From NCBI GenBank assembly GCA_947647735.1, contig CANSLJ010000008.1, positions 80,184-144,183 on the forward strand: a DNA stretch of 64,000 bases, given 5' to 3'. Below the pieces are notes generated by a model. That model was not told where the DNA came from. It made no database searches and saw only the letters and a program-made list of their open reading frames with translations. Made by a program: the position numbers and the translations under genes. This document shows, in pieces, positions 52,036-59,474 of this stretch. This DNA is from an uncultured bacterium. Its GTDB lineage: Bacteria; Bacillota; Clostridia; Lachnospirales; Lachnospiraceae. Positions within the stretch are counted from its first letter, which is position 1, and every line of letters starts with the position of its first letter.

Positions 52036-54345
52036 TCATCCCGTGGTTCTCTCCACATCCAGCACGCTCTCCACCATCCGGAGTTTTTCAATGATCCGGT
52101 TCAGCTCTTCCCGCCCGGAAATATAAAACGTGGTCACAAGGGTTGCTATCCCCTGCTTGCTCACTCTCGTATTCATGGAACAGATGTCAATGCCCTTCTC
52201 CGTCAGCGCCTTGGAAATATCCGCCAGCAGTCCGCTTCTGTTATTGCCGTAAATCGTGATCTCCGTGAAATATTTCTCGGATCCGGTATTCTCTCCCTCC
52301 GGTATCTGCCATTCCGCCTCGATCAGCCGCTCTCTGTCCACCTCATCCAGATTGATCACATTCACGCAGTCCGTGCGATGGATGGAGATCCCGCGGCCTC
52401 TTGTGATAAAGCCCACGATCTCATCTCCCGGCACCGGCGAACAGCACTTGCTGAAATGCACGGAGACATCATGTACTCCCTTGACAACGATGCCGCCCCT
52501 GCCGGTCTGCTGCTCTCTGTCCTTCGCGTTCTCCTCGATGGCAGCCATCGCCTCCGCATCGGTCATCTTCTTTTTATGGTCGCGTTCATAGAACTCCACC
52601 ATACGATTGATGATCTGGCCTTCCTTCAGGCCGCCGTGCCCGACTGCCGCAAGCACGGAATCCCAGTCCCGGAAACCGTATTTGCGCATGACCGCATCCA
52701 TATATTCCTGTGTCATGATATCAGCCTGATTGATCGCCTTCGCCTTGCAGTAGGCCGCTACCATGTCCTTGCCTTTTACAATATTGTCTTCCTTTAACTC
52801 ATTCTTGAACCACTGGTTGATCTTGTTCCTCGCCTGTGTGCTCTTGACGAGTTTGAGCCAGTCACGGCTGGGACCCTTGGAGTTCTGGGAAGTCAGTATC
52901 TCGATCCGGTCGCCATTTTGTATCTCGTATTCTATGGTCACAAGCTTCCCGTTGACTCTGGCGCCTATCATGCGGTTGCCCACCGCGCTGTGCACTGCGT
53001 AGGCAAAGTCGATCGGCGTGGAGCCGGAGGGCAGGTTTTTCACCTCGCCGTTGGGCGTAAAGCAATATACATTGTCCGAAAACAGGTCCAGATCGTTTTT
53101 CACAAGGTTCATGAATTCCCTGTTGTTCGCATTGTCCTGCTGCCATTCCAGGATCTGGCGCAGCCATGCCATCTTCTCCGCCTCGGACTGATCCTTGCCC
53201 GTCTTCTTCCCGTCGGACGCCTCCTTATATTTCCAGTGCGCCGCAATACCGTATTCCGCCGCCTTGTGCATCTCCTCCGTCCTGATCTGTACCTCAAAGG
53301 GCTTCCCCCCGGTTCCGATCAGCGTTGTGTGAAGGGACTGATACATATTCGCCTTGGGCATCGCGATATAATCCTTAAACCGCCCCGGGATCGGCGTATA
53401 CATCTCATGGATCACGCCCAGCACCGCATAGCAGTCCTTGATGGAATCCACAATGATCCGTATGGCAAACAGATCATAAATCTGATCCAGCGTCTTGTTC
53501 TGATTCACCATCTTCCGGTAGATACTGAAAAAGTGCTTGATCCTGCCGTCCACAGATGCCTTGATCTTCGCCTCATCGATATGGGCTCTCACCTCGTCCA
53601 CTATGGACTGGATATAAGCTTCCCGCACGCTCTTTCTCGTATCGATCTTCTCCACCAGATCATAATACGCCTCGGGCTCCAGATATTTCAGGGACAGATC
53701 ATCCAGTTCCACCTTGATCTTACTGATACCCAGCCTGTCTGCAATGGGGGAATAGATGTCCAGCGTCTCTCTTGCGATCCTCTGCTGTTTTTCCGGCGGC
53801 ATATATTTCAGTGTTCGCATGTTGTGCAGTCTGTCCGCCAGTTTGATGATGATGACGCGGATATCTTTCGCCATGGCAAGAAACATCTTCCGCAGGTTCT
53901 CCGCCTGAATGTCCACCTTGTCCGTGGCTTTTCCCACGCTGCCGGTTCCTTCCATATTGAAGTGCTGCAGCTTTGTCACACCGTCCACGAGGAGCGTCAC
54001 ATCCGCGCCGAACATCTCCGTCAGCTCCTCCTCCGTATACAGCGTATCCTCCACCACATCATGCAGGAGCCCCGCCGCAATGGTCTCCTTATCCATCTCC
54101 AGATCCGCCAGCACAATGCCCACGCAGAGGGGATGGATGATATAGGGCTCGCCGGACTTCCTGACCTGCCCCTGATGGGCATTGTCAGCAAGCTTATAAG
54201 CTTTTTCTATCAGGCTGATATCATCAGAAGGGTGATATTTCCTGACACGGCGGATAAGGTCCTGATACAGATCCTCAGGCCCTTTATAATCACCCACCGG
54301 TTTCATTTTTCCATCTTCAATCACAGTTTTGTTGTTTTCTTCCAT
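52036..54345 (-). CDS. relA: Bifunctional (p)ppGpp synthetase/hydrolase
   Basis: A 769-residue Rel enzyme that makes and degrades (p)ppGpp in the stringent response. The N-terminal HD hydrolase has AGLLHDVVEDT, and HNMRTLKYM; the synthetase domain has GRFKDYIAMPKANMYQSLHT; TGS (VYCFTPNGEVKNLPSGSTPI) and a C-terminal ACT domain (ITIYGNNRSGLLADISKAL) follow. All conserved hydrolase and synthetase motifs look intact. It follows apt by 73 bases, in the common clostridial order. Confidence 0.97.
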   Translation of the reverse strand: MEENNKTVIEDGKMKPVGDYKGPEDLYQDLIRRVRKYHPSDDISLIEKAYKLADNAHQGQVRKSGEPYIIHPLCVGIVLADLEMDKETIAAGLLHDVVEDTLYTEEELTEMFGADVTLLVDGVTKLQHFNMEGTGSVGKATDKVDIQAENLRKMFLAMAKDIRVIIIKLADRLHNMRTLKYMPPEKQQRIARETLDIYSPIADRLGISKIKVELDDLSLKYLEPEAYYDLVEKIDTRKSVREAYIQSIVDEVRAHIDEAKIKASVDGRIKHFFSIYRKMVNQNKTLDQIYDLFAIRIIVDSIKDCYAVLGVIHEMYTPIPGRFKDYIAMPKANMYQSLHTTLIGTGGKPFEVQIRTEEMHKAAEYGIAAHWKYKEASDGKKTGKDQSEAEKMAWLRQILEWQQDNANNREFMNLVKNDLDLFSDNVYCFTPNGEVKNLPSGSTPIDFAYAVHSAVGNRMIGARVNGKLVTIEYEIQNGDRIEILTSQNSKGPSRDWLKLVKSTQARNKINQWFKNELKEDNIVKGKDMVAAYCKAKAINQADIMTQEYMDAVMRKYGFRDWDSVLAAVGHGGLKEGQIINRMVEFYERDHKKKMTDAEAMAAIEENAKDREQQTGRGGIVVKGVHDVSVHFSKCCSPVPGDEIVGFITRGRGISIHRTDCVNVINLDEVDRERLIEAEWQIPEGENTGSEKYFTEITIYGNNRSGLLADISKALTEKGIDICSMNTRVSKQGIATLVTTFYISGREELNRIIEKLRMVESVLDVERTTG

Positions 54346-54378
54346 ATATCATCCCACTTTATATTCTGCCGTCGTTCA

Positions 54379-54417
54379 GAGTTTGCAACGCAAACTCATA
54401 AGGCGAGCGCAAGCTCG
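54379..54417 (-). promoter_or_regulatory. Two compact hairpins between apt and relA
   Basis: Perfect stems GAGTTTGC/GCAAACTC (54379-54397, loop of three) and CGAGC/GCTCG (54404-54417, loop of four, GCAA on the plus strand) fill the apt-relA spacer. No T-run follows, so they are more likely mRNA-processing or stability elements than a terminator. Confidence 0.45.
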
Positions 54418-54942
54418 TTATTTCCCTGGATACACGATCGCAGAATCCAGCCTGTAGCCCTCAATCTTCTTTCTGCCTTCCAGACCGGCAAGCTCCATCA
54501 GCACCACAATGCCGACTACCTCACCGCCCAACGATTCCACAAGATCGATCATCGCTTTTGTGGTACCGCCGGTTGCGATCAGGTCATCCACGATCAGAAC
54601 TTTCTGTCCCGGTTTAATGGAGTCCTTATGCATCTCGATCGTTGCCGTGCCATACTCCAGCGCATAGTCGATGGATACGGTCTCACAGGGCAGTTTTCCC
54701 TTTTTGCGGATCAGCACAAAAGGCTTGTGCATATTATAAGCGATGGGCGTACCAAAGATAAATCCCCTTGACTCGGGACCGGCGATCACATCAACATCCA
54801 GATCCTTCACCAGATCCTGCATGGTCTCGATGGCAAGATGCAGCCCGTTCGCATCCTGCAGCACGCTGGTCACATCTCTGAAAATAATGCCCTTCTCCGG
54901 GAAATCGGGTATGCTTCTTACATATTCTTCCAGTTTTTTCAT
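54418..54942 (-). CDS. apt: Adenine phosphoribosyltransferase
   Basis: Salvages adenine to AMP with PRPP. 174 residues from ATG 54942, the normal length; AAAGGAG lies 11 bases upstream. The PRPP-binding loop is VLIVDDLIATGGT, and the N-terminal SIPDFPEKGIIFRDVT is characteristic of Apt. It heads apt-relA-MBL-hemZ and has a strong promoter. It complements the DeoD nucleoside pathway, which yields free bases. Confidence 0.97.
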   Translation of the reverse strand: MKKLEEYVRSIPDFPEKGIIFRDVTSVLQDANGLHLAIETMQDLVKDLDVDVIAGPESRGFIFGTPIAYNMHKPFVLIRKKGKLPCETVSIDYALEYGTATIEMHKDSIKPGQKVLIVDDLIATGGTTKAMIDLVESLGGEVVGIVVLMELAGLEGRKKIEGYRLDSAIVYPGK

Positions 54943-54992
54943 AGTATATTCAACTCCTTTGTAAGTGTGCACAATCCTGCACTATGGTTATC

Positions 54993-55021
54993 ATTATATG
55001 CTTTTTCATTGGATTCGTCAA
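54993..55021 (-). promoter_or_regulatory. Strong promoter of apt
   Basis: TTGACG (55016-55021), a 17-base spacer and a perfect TATAAT (54993-54998) on the minus strand, about 50 bases before the apt start. Confidence 0.8.
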
Positions 55022-55059
55022 AGAGAATTGACATATTATCGAATATTTCTCTTAGATAA

Positions 55060-55089
55060 AATTTGAGACTGCGCCTTAACGCAGTCTCA
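55060..55089 (-). terminator. Terminator of the 57-residue gene
   Basis: A perfect 10-bp stem TGAGACTGCG/CGCAGTCTCA with a 6-base loop, followed on the minus strand by AATTTTATC. Two further hairpins, ATGACA/TGTCAT near 55117-55138 and a 12-bp stem with a bulge at 55150-55178, stand between it and the small gene. Confidence 0.7.
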
Positions 55090-55185
55090 GATTGATTTCA
55101 CTCTTGACAAGATCAGATGACAGTTATTCAGTTGTCATTCTTTGATCGTATCTGGTTCCGTAAGATTTACGGCCAGATCATTCTT

Positions 55186-55359
55186 TTATATAGTCAATCT
55201 AGTCAAATTTATACCGGACGCTGTTAAAATGACTTTCAATGCCGTATAACGCCTTTTCATTTTTTTATACGCCTCGGATTCTTTATCACAGGATTGCATA
55301 TAATCCTGTAGTCTGTCAAATTCTTCAACCGATACTTTGAGCATCTCTTTTTCTGTCAT
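55186..55359 (-). CDS. Small hypothetical protein of 57 residues
   Basis: A short gene with complete signals: promoter TTGTAT-N17-TATAAT, SD AGGTGA four bases before the ATG at 55359, and a terminator downstream. The product is charged and helical (MTEKEMLKVSVEEFDRLQDY at the start, YKKMKRRYTALKVIL in the second half), with no membrane segment; a short coiled coil is possible. I do not recognise a family. It could be a small regulatory or phage-derived protein. It is separate from apt, which has its own promoter. Confidence 0.7.
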   Translation of the reverse strand: MTEKEMLKVSVEEFDRLQDYMQSCDKESEAYKKMKRRYTALKVILTASGINLTRLTI

Positions 55360-55405
55360 GCATTCACCTGCTTTCTATAAAAAGTGCTGGTTATCTGTCA
55401 TTTTC

Positions 55406-55434
55406 ATTATAGCCTCTCTATTTGGGTTATACAA
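55406..55434 (-). promoter_or_regulatory. Promoter of the 57-residue gene
   Basis: TTGTAT (55429-55434), a 17-base spacer and a perfect TATAAT (55406-55411) on the minus strand, about 45 bases before the start codon. Confidence 0.7.
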
Positions 55435-55580
55435 GCTGTTTTTTGACTATGATAGTGTAAACTTATTGTAGGAATCAAACAGACAGAAAGTTCCTGAGAT
55501 ATGTCCCAGATTTGTGACTGTCTTTACTATATTCGATTTTTCTCTTCTTTACAATCCCCAGATATGGTTTTTCAGGCTGG

Positions 55581-55940
55581 CTATCTTTTTGACTTGGGTA
55601 TAAGGAATACTGTATACCGGAAGGTCTGCCAGTCCTCCCAGCTGCGTTTCTCCATCCGTAGCATCTGCGTACTGCTGTATATGACCTCCTCTGCTCCGGC
55701 AGCTTTCTCCTTCTTCTGATACCTCACTAATTCCAGCATGCCACCGCCGTTCGCTCGGTAGATACGCAGCCTTGCCATCCTATCCGCACCTCTCCTGCTC
55801 CATCCAAGCGGACGGCTGCTCATCCGGTCTGCGTAGATATGGCTCACATGGCCTTTGATAAAGTGAAAGAACGGGCAAAGCTGAAATCTTCTATCGCCAG
55901 GCTCATAAACATCCTTTTCCCTGAGCTTGAAAAACTTGTT
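55581..55940 (-). pseudogene. C-terminal fragment of an ISLre2-type transposase
   Basis: About 120 codons open between a TGA at 55943-55941 and a stop at 55581. FFHFIKGHVSHI and ADRMSSRPLGWSRRGADRMA, then LRIYRANGGGMLELVRYQ, resemble the C-terminus of ISLre2 family (UPF0236) transposases. The N-terminal three quarters of the protein, the inverted repeats and a start are missing. It is an old insertion scar, not a functional element. The assignment is from memory of the family pattern and needs a database check. Confidence 0.65.
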
Positions 55941-56376
55941 TCATGTCACAACGTAATTCAGTACCGTTTCTGACTCTCTGTGAGGCTTATAAAGACGTTT
56001 TTAATGTTTTCACGCTAGAACTCATATAATATGTTTAAAATCCAAAATAAGCCTTCTGGCTACCTTGCACTATTTCAATATTTAATATTGTGAATAAAAA
56101 ATATAATATAAAAATATCTTTTTACATAAAAAGCAAGATAAAACATCTTAATTTTATCTTGCTAAAAAATCTAAAAGTTTTATAAAATTTAGTATTGAGA
56201 TTCGAACTCAAATAATAAACACCGACTGTTTTACTAATATTATTTGATATCATACGTGCAAGATTTTACTCCTTTCTTGCATTTTTATTTTGGTCATCTA
56301 AATATTAGGTATTCAAAGGTATTCAAACTCAAATTGCTCAAACTATTGATTTTACTGAATCTCTGACGATTTCATA
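55941..56376. other. AT-rich region without a recognised gene
   Basis: Much richer in A and T than its surroundings. It holds one strong hairpin (56132-56163, perfect 12-bp stem AGCAAGATAAAA/TTTTATCTTGCT; T-run on the minus strand), a T-arm-like hairpin (56195-56211, TTGAG/CTCAA with loop TTCGAAT on the minus strand) and short frames only. A 43-codon minus-strand frame starts at about 56253 but ends inside the hairpin and its SD is too far away. Probably the scar of an old integration. Confidence 0.5.
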
Positions 56377-56401
56377 AGGGGTTCGAGTCCCCCTATCTCC
56401 A
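56377..56401 (+). other. 3' fragment of a tRNA or tmRNA gene (possible old att site)
   Basis: The sequence GGGG-TTCGAGT-CCCC followed by CTATCTCCA is a T-arm plus acceptor 3' end, followed by TTTTTT. No matching 5' part lies upstream. The acceptor TATCTCC would pair with a tmRNA-like 5' end (GGGGATA), which makes ssrA the best guess. Such 3' fragments are left behind when an integrative element inserts into a tRNA or tmRNA gene. Confidence 0.6.
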
Positions 56402-56455
56402 TTTTTTGTGCCCATAAACAGGGACTTTTCAGACTTTTAACTCCAGTTTTTTCAT

Positions 56456-56962
56456 TTACTCCCCGATCACCTGTATCTGACACATCTTCATCGTTTCCAG
56501 TGCCGCCCTGTGTGTCTCTGGCGTTACGCCTGCACAACAGCCCGCATCCACTGTGATCTCAGCCTCAGGAAACGTTGCCTTCAGGATCAGCGCGTTAGAA
56601 ACCACACAGATATCTGTACACAGACCGACCAGCTCGATCTCATCAAAATTTCTCTCATTCCAGTGTATCCATCCAAATGTAGGCTTATCGATATAAACTG
56701 CTTCCGGCACTTCCAGCCCTTCAGCGATCTCCCAGCCTTTCGTGCCCTGAATACAATGCTTCACGGGCAGCTTTTTACCCTCCGGTGTCTCCAGATAATT
56801 TTCCTGATGAGTATCCCGTGTAAAAATGATCTCATCGCCGCGGCTCCGGTATTCCCCGATCTTTTTCTTTACAGGTTCAACGATTGCCTGCGCCTCCTTT
56901 GTTCCGAGGGAACCGTCGATAAAATCGTTCTGCATATCCACTACGATCAATGTTTTTTTCAT
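56456..56962 (-). CDS. Isochorismatase-family cysteine hydrolase (nicotinamidase-like)
   Basis: A 168-residue cysteine hydrolase. The catalytic triad appears as aspartate in VVDMQNDFIDGSLG, a lysine in KPTFGWIHW and cysteine in ELVGLCTDICVVSNAL. Nicotinamidase (PncA) has this arrangement, and nicotinamide deamidation in NAD salvage is the most likely role, but related hydrolases use other amides. A single gene between the tRNA/tmRNA fragment and the tRNA-Thr element. Confidence 0.85.
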   Translation of the reverse strand: MKKTLIVVDMQNDFIDGSLGTKEAQAIVEPVKKKIGEYRSRGDEIIFTRDTHQENYLETPEGKKLPVKHCIQGTKGWEIAEGLEVPEAVYIDKPTFGWIHWNERNFDEIELVGLCTDICVVSNALILKATFPEAEITVDAGCCAGVTPETHRAALETMKMCQIQVIGE

Positions 56963-57015
56963 GTTTTCCTCCTGTCCTGTCGGTTTTCACATGGTTTAAA
57001 TGTTATTTGAAATGC

Positions 57016-57056
57016 AAAAAGCGAAACCCCCGCACAATCAGGATTTCCGCTCTTTA
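57016..57056 (-). terminator. Original terminator of tRNA-Thr, displaced by the element
   Basis: On the minus strand AGCGGAAATCC and GGGTTTCGCT form a bulged stem followed by TTTT. It follows the duplicated tRNA end at 57059-57083 and resembles the hairpin at 60728-60757 inside the element. Confidence 0.6.
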
Positions 57057-57058
57057 AC

Positions 57059-57083
57059 AATCAAGCTGCTGACGGGCATCGGA
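57059..57083. repeat. Left attachment site (copy of tRNA-Thr 3' end)
   Basis: The 25-base sequence starting AATCAAGCTGCTGACGGG matches the tRNA-Thr 3' end at 60764-60788 with a single difference (base 19, C instead of A). This is the expected duplication of an att core on integration. Confidence 0.85.
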
Positions 57084-57224
57084 TTTCATTTTCCTTCAAA
57101 AAGCTAATAAATTAAAGGAGAAATGCACACTGTCTATCCTGTGTCTACAATCCTGTCTACAGTTGTTCTTCAAACGTTTCTCTGATTCCAATAATATCCT
57201 ATATTAAAAGGAAAAGCCTGTCAA

Positions 57225-57340
57225 TCCCTTTACCGAAGACACTCGCAGAGTGGGGATTTACAGGCGGTAGTAGTGGAAACTACAGCGCCCATAATGGTTA
57301 AAGGGGATATTTCAATAGCACTTTATTGGAATGTCCCCTT
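57225..57340. promoter_or_regulatory. Branched structured region inside the element
   Basis: A 10-bp outer stem (57225-57234 with 57296-57306, one bulge) encloses two hairpins: CACTC/GAGTG (57240-57252) and a GGCG/CGCC stem topped by GTAGT-GGAA-ACTAC (57263-57289). The 3' arm of the outer stem is also the 5' arm of a separate hairpin of about 18 bp (57301-57340), so the two folds exclude each other. Such switching suggests a regulatory RNA or a DNA site (for example an origin). No known riboswitch consensus was recognised. Confidence 0.45.
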
Positions 57341-57370
57341 GATTACATTTTAAAGTTAATCAAACAAATA

Positions 57371-57411
57371 CAAAAAGGGACACCCAATAAAATAATACTG
57401 GTATGTCCCTT
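57371..57411 (-). terminator. Terminator of the CAP protein gene
   Basis: Stem AAGGGACA/TGTCCCTT (57375-57382 with 57404-57411) extended by CCA/TGG; the minus strand then reads CCCTTTTTG. It lies 23 bases after the stop codon. Its sequence is related, in inverted orientation, to the hairpin at 57301-57340. Confidence 0.75.
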
Positions 57412-57433
57412 GATCATTACAACGATTTAAAAT

Positions 57434-58276
57434 TTATTTAAACACTGTTCCATTGGTGTTATATGCTTTTCTTCCTTCAATTTTACCACAGGTAATATAG
57501 TGATTATATAATGCGGTGCCGTTCTGCCCGAAAACTAATGCTACATCTGGGTAGTCTGTTGCGTATCTTACGTAGTCAAACGTAGATGTATTTGTGACAG
57601 GTGCCCCATTTCCAAAAGCCTCAATCCACACTTCATCACCTGTAATAGGATCTACATAAGAAGCACATGCATACTGAGTATAACCAGAACCTATTCGAGC
57701 ACTGTGATGACCTGTGCTATTAATCCATGCACTGTTACTGCTTTCAGCAATACAAGTTCCGAAAGATGCATATCTGCAAGTAAGATTCTCTCTCTGCGTA
57801 TATCCTCTATGGGCTATAGAACTGGTATCAAGACCTTTAGCTTTAGCTTCTGCCATCTCAGGACTATGAATGTTAGCCATTGCTACAGGAAGCCTGTTGA
57901 TGCAATATGCTTCAAGTTCAGCGCTCCATGCAAGTGCACCTACACCATTAACTGCTCTGTCGGCATTTACAAGGGCAAGCATTTCAGGATGGCTTACAGG
58001 TACGCCTGCTACTGTAGGTGCTACAGGAACCGCTGTAACCGCAATAGCCGGATTTGTAGCCTCAGCACCGCCTAACCATATAGAAGCATCTTCATTTTTA
58101 ACATCTTCATACATGGCAACCATTGCGGGGTCGGAAACTATTACTTCTACAGGAATGCCTGTAAATAATGAAAACTCCTCCACTGTCATTGCCTTAGCTT
58201 CCATCTTGGAACCGCCGATGAACATTGCACTTACCATTGCCACCGTTAAAATACTTTTTACTAAATTTCTTTTCAT
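57434..58276 (-). CDS. Secreted CAP (SCP-like) domain protein
   Basis: A 280-residue exported protein. The signal peptide (MKRNLVKSILTVAMVSAMFI) probably ends near residue 29. A Val/Ala/Pro-rich linker follows. The CAP domain (about 93-225) contains MLALVNADRAVNGVGALAWS, SIAHRGY and WINSTGHHSARIGSGYTQYA. The C-terminal segment YNHYITCGKIEGRKAY is a motif seen in several surface proteins of Lachnospiraceae. Likely a cell-surface or released protein of unknown activity. It is the only cargo-like gene in the element. Confidence 0.85.
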   Translation of the reverse strand: MKRNLVKSILTVAMVSAMFIGGSKMEAKAMTVEEFSLFTGIPVEVIVSDPAMVAMYEDVKNEDASIWLGGAEATNPAIAVTAVPVAPTVAGVPVSHPEMLALVNADRAVNGVGALAWSAELEAYCINRLPVAMANIHSPEMAEAKAKGLDTSSIAHRGYTQRENLTCRYASFGTCIAESSNSAWINSTGHHSARIGSGYTQYACASYVDPITGDEVWIEAFGNGAPVTNTSTFDYVRYATDYPDVALVFGQNGTALYNHYITCGKIEGRKAYNTNGTVFK

Positions 58277-58374
58277 TTCCCTTTATCCTTTGTAACTTCA
58301 TTTTTGATACTTATAATAGCTGCGTTCCATAACTATTAAATACATTGTAATACACATTCCCCCTTTCGTAAATA

Positions 58375-58617
58375 CTAGAGATCATTACCGCAGGTTCTAA
58401 TTTTTTCCCATATTTTTCGCATTTGCCGTTCTTTATACTCATCTGTCAGATAATCAGACAATTTTTCATTTTCAAATTCTGATTCCATTTTTTTGGCGTA
58501 TAAATCCATTAATCTAGGATAGTATCTGCATAATATCATATGCTTTTCGATATCCTCAACTAAAGCTTCGGACAATTTTGCAAACAATTTAAGGGAAATT
58601 CCTTTACAATCTTTCAT
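58375..58617 (-). CDS. Hypothetical protein of 80 residues
   Basis: Strong SD (AAGGAAGGATGA) before the ATG at 58617. The product is helical and charged, with YYPRLMDLYAKKMESEFE in the middle and MRKIWEKIRTC near the end. No signal peptide, no recognised domain. Divergent from the XRE-type gene inside the integrated element, it may be under its control. Function unknown. Confidence 0.55.
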   Translation of the reverse strand: MKDCKGISLKLFAKLSEALVEDIEKHMILCRYYPRLMDLYAKKMESEFENEKLSDYLTDEYKERQMRKIWEKIRTCGNDL

Positions 58618-58713
58618 CTATCATCCTTCCTTTTTACAGATAGTATAGACCAGTTTTGGAGTATTTTCAATAGGTTTTCGCAGAATCATAATAACATTAT
58701 AAGGGAAAAGTGT

Positions 58714-58920
58714 ATGATAAGTTATGAGCCTTTATGGCAGACAATGAAAGAACAAAATATAAGCACATATAAGCTGATAAAGTATTATGGGCTCAGTCCA
58801 CGGCTGATCAATGATTTAAAGCATAACAGGGGAATCAATATCCACACCCTCGAAAAGCTGTGTGAAATATTAAACTGTACCCCGAACGATGTTGTAAAAT
58901 TTTCTAAAGAAGAAATATAA
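58714..58920 (+). CDS. XRE-type (Cro/CI-like) DNA-binding protein
   Basis: A 68-residue helix-turn-helix protein. ISTYKLIKYYGLSPRLINDL is the HTH core and NIHTLEKLCEILNCTPNDVV the stabilising helices. AAGGG precedes the ATG. This type of small repressor commonly regulates mobile elements; targets are likely the divergent 80-residue gene or the integrase. Confidence 0.85.
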   Translation: MISYEPLWQTMKEQNISTYKLIKYYGLSPRLINDLKHNRGINIHTLEKLCEILNCTPNDVVKFSKEEI

Positions 58921-58953
58921 GCTCCATAGCATTGGTTTTACTATGGAGCTTAT
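58917..58953. terminator. Bidirectional terminator after the XRE gene
   Basis: A perfect 13-bp stem ATAAGCTCCATAG/CTATGGAGCTTAT with an 11-base loop. It contains the XRE stop on one side and the stop of the convergent minus-strand gene on the other. ATTTTG follows on the plus strand. Confidence 0.75.
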
Positions 58954-59231
58954 ATTTTGTCAGTTACCTTATAAAAATTCCTGCTTTTAATAATGCATCC
59001 AGTTTTTTGATGTTTGATAAAATTCTCGATCAGCCTATTACATGGTTCCATTATTCCTTCGATCTTCTGATCCAGTTCATCTAAAGTTAACCGGAAATCT
59101 TTATCATAACACCATCTCCATGATTTACTGTCCATTATCCGCCCGTTTTCCTTTTCACTGCACAGCTGGGCACGTACCGGCGCAATCATAAAAAGCAAAA
59201 CCCCTTCTTCTGTCTTCATGATATTTAACAA
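58950..59231 (-). pseudogene. Hypothetical protein, probably lacking its start
   Basis: From the TTG at 59231 the frame encodes 93 residues, but no SD precedes it. The same frame is open further upstream to a TAA near 59387 with no ATG, GTG or TTG, which suggests that the 5' end of a longer gene was lost or that a rare start is used. The part DFRLTLDELDQKIEGIMEPC looks like a genuine helical domain. Not recognised. It converges on the XRE-type gene. Confidence 0.4.
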
Positions 59232-59474
59232 TGTTTCAATATAGCTTTCCGAAAAAACTGCGTTACAACTTTTTTCTTCCGAATTTTCGATATACCGGGA
59301 TGAACTGATATATGAATGTATTGTATCAGAAGCACTCCCCGGCTTTATATTAATACGTCCTGATTTTTTGTATTTAATTTAGAAGCTTTTTTACAGCTGA
59401 CTCTCATAAATTTGAAAATACTTGAACACCGAGAAACTAAAAATAAACACTTGCTCGGATGGCAGTAATTAATT

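Noticed and set aside
52918-54771. 617-codon plus-strand frame
   Set aside because: Lies opposite relA and apt, both with intact domain motifs; no SD and no recognisable domain.
55501-55719. 72-codon plus-strand frame
   Set aside because: Opposite the transposase remnant, which has family-like sequence on the minus strand.
56195-56253. Degenerate tRNA gene on the minus strand
   Set aside because: A T-arm-like hairpin with loop TTCGAAT and possible acceptor pairs TTAGTA/TACTAA exist, but the whole is only about 49 bases with no D-arm and no U33; at most a decayed tRNA.
56352-56537. 61-codon minus-strand frame
   Set aside because: Overlaps the end of the hydrolase gene in another frame and runs through the tRNA/tmRNA fragment.
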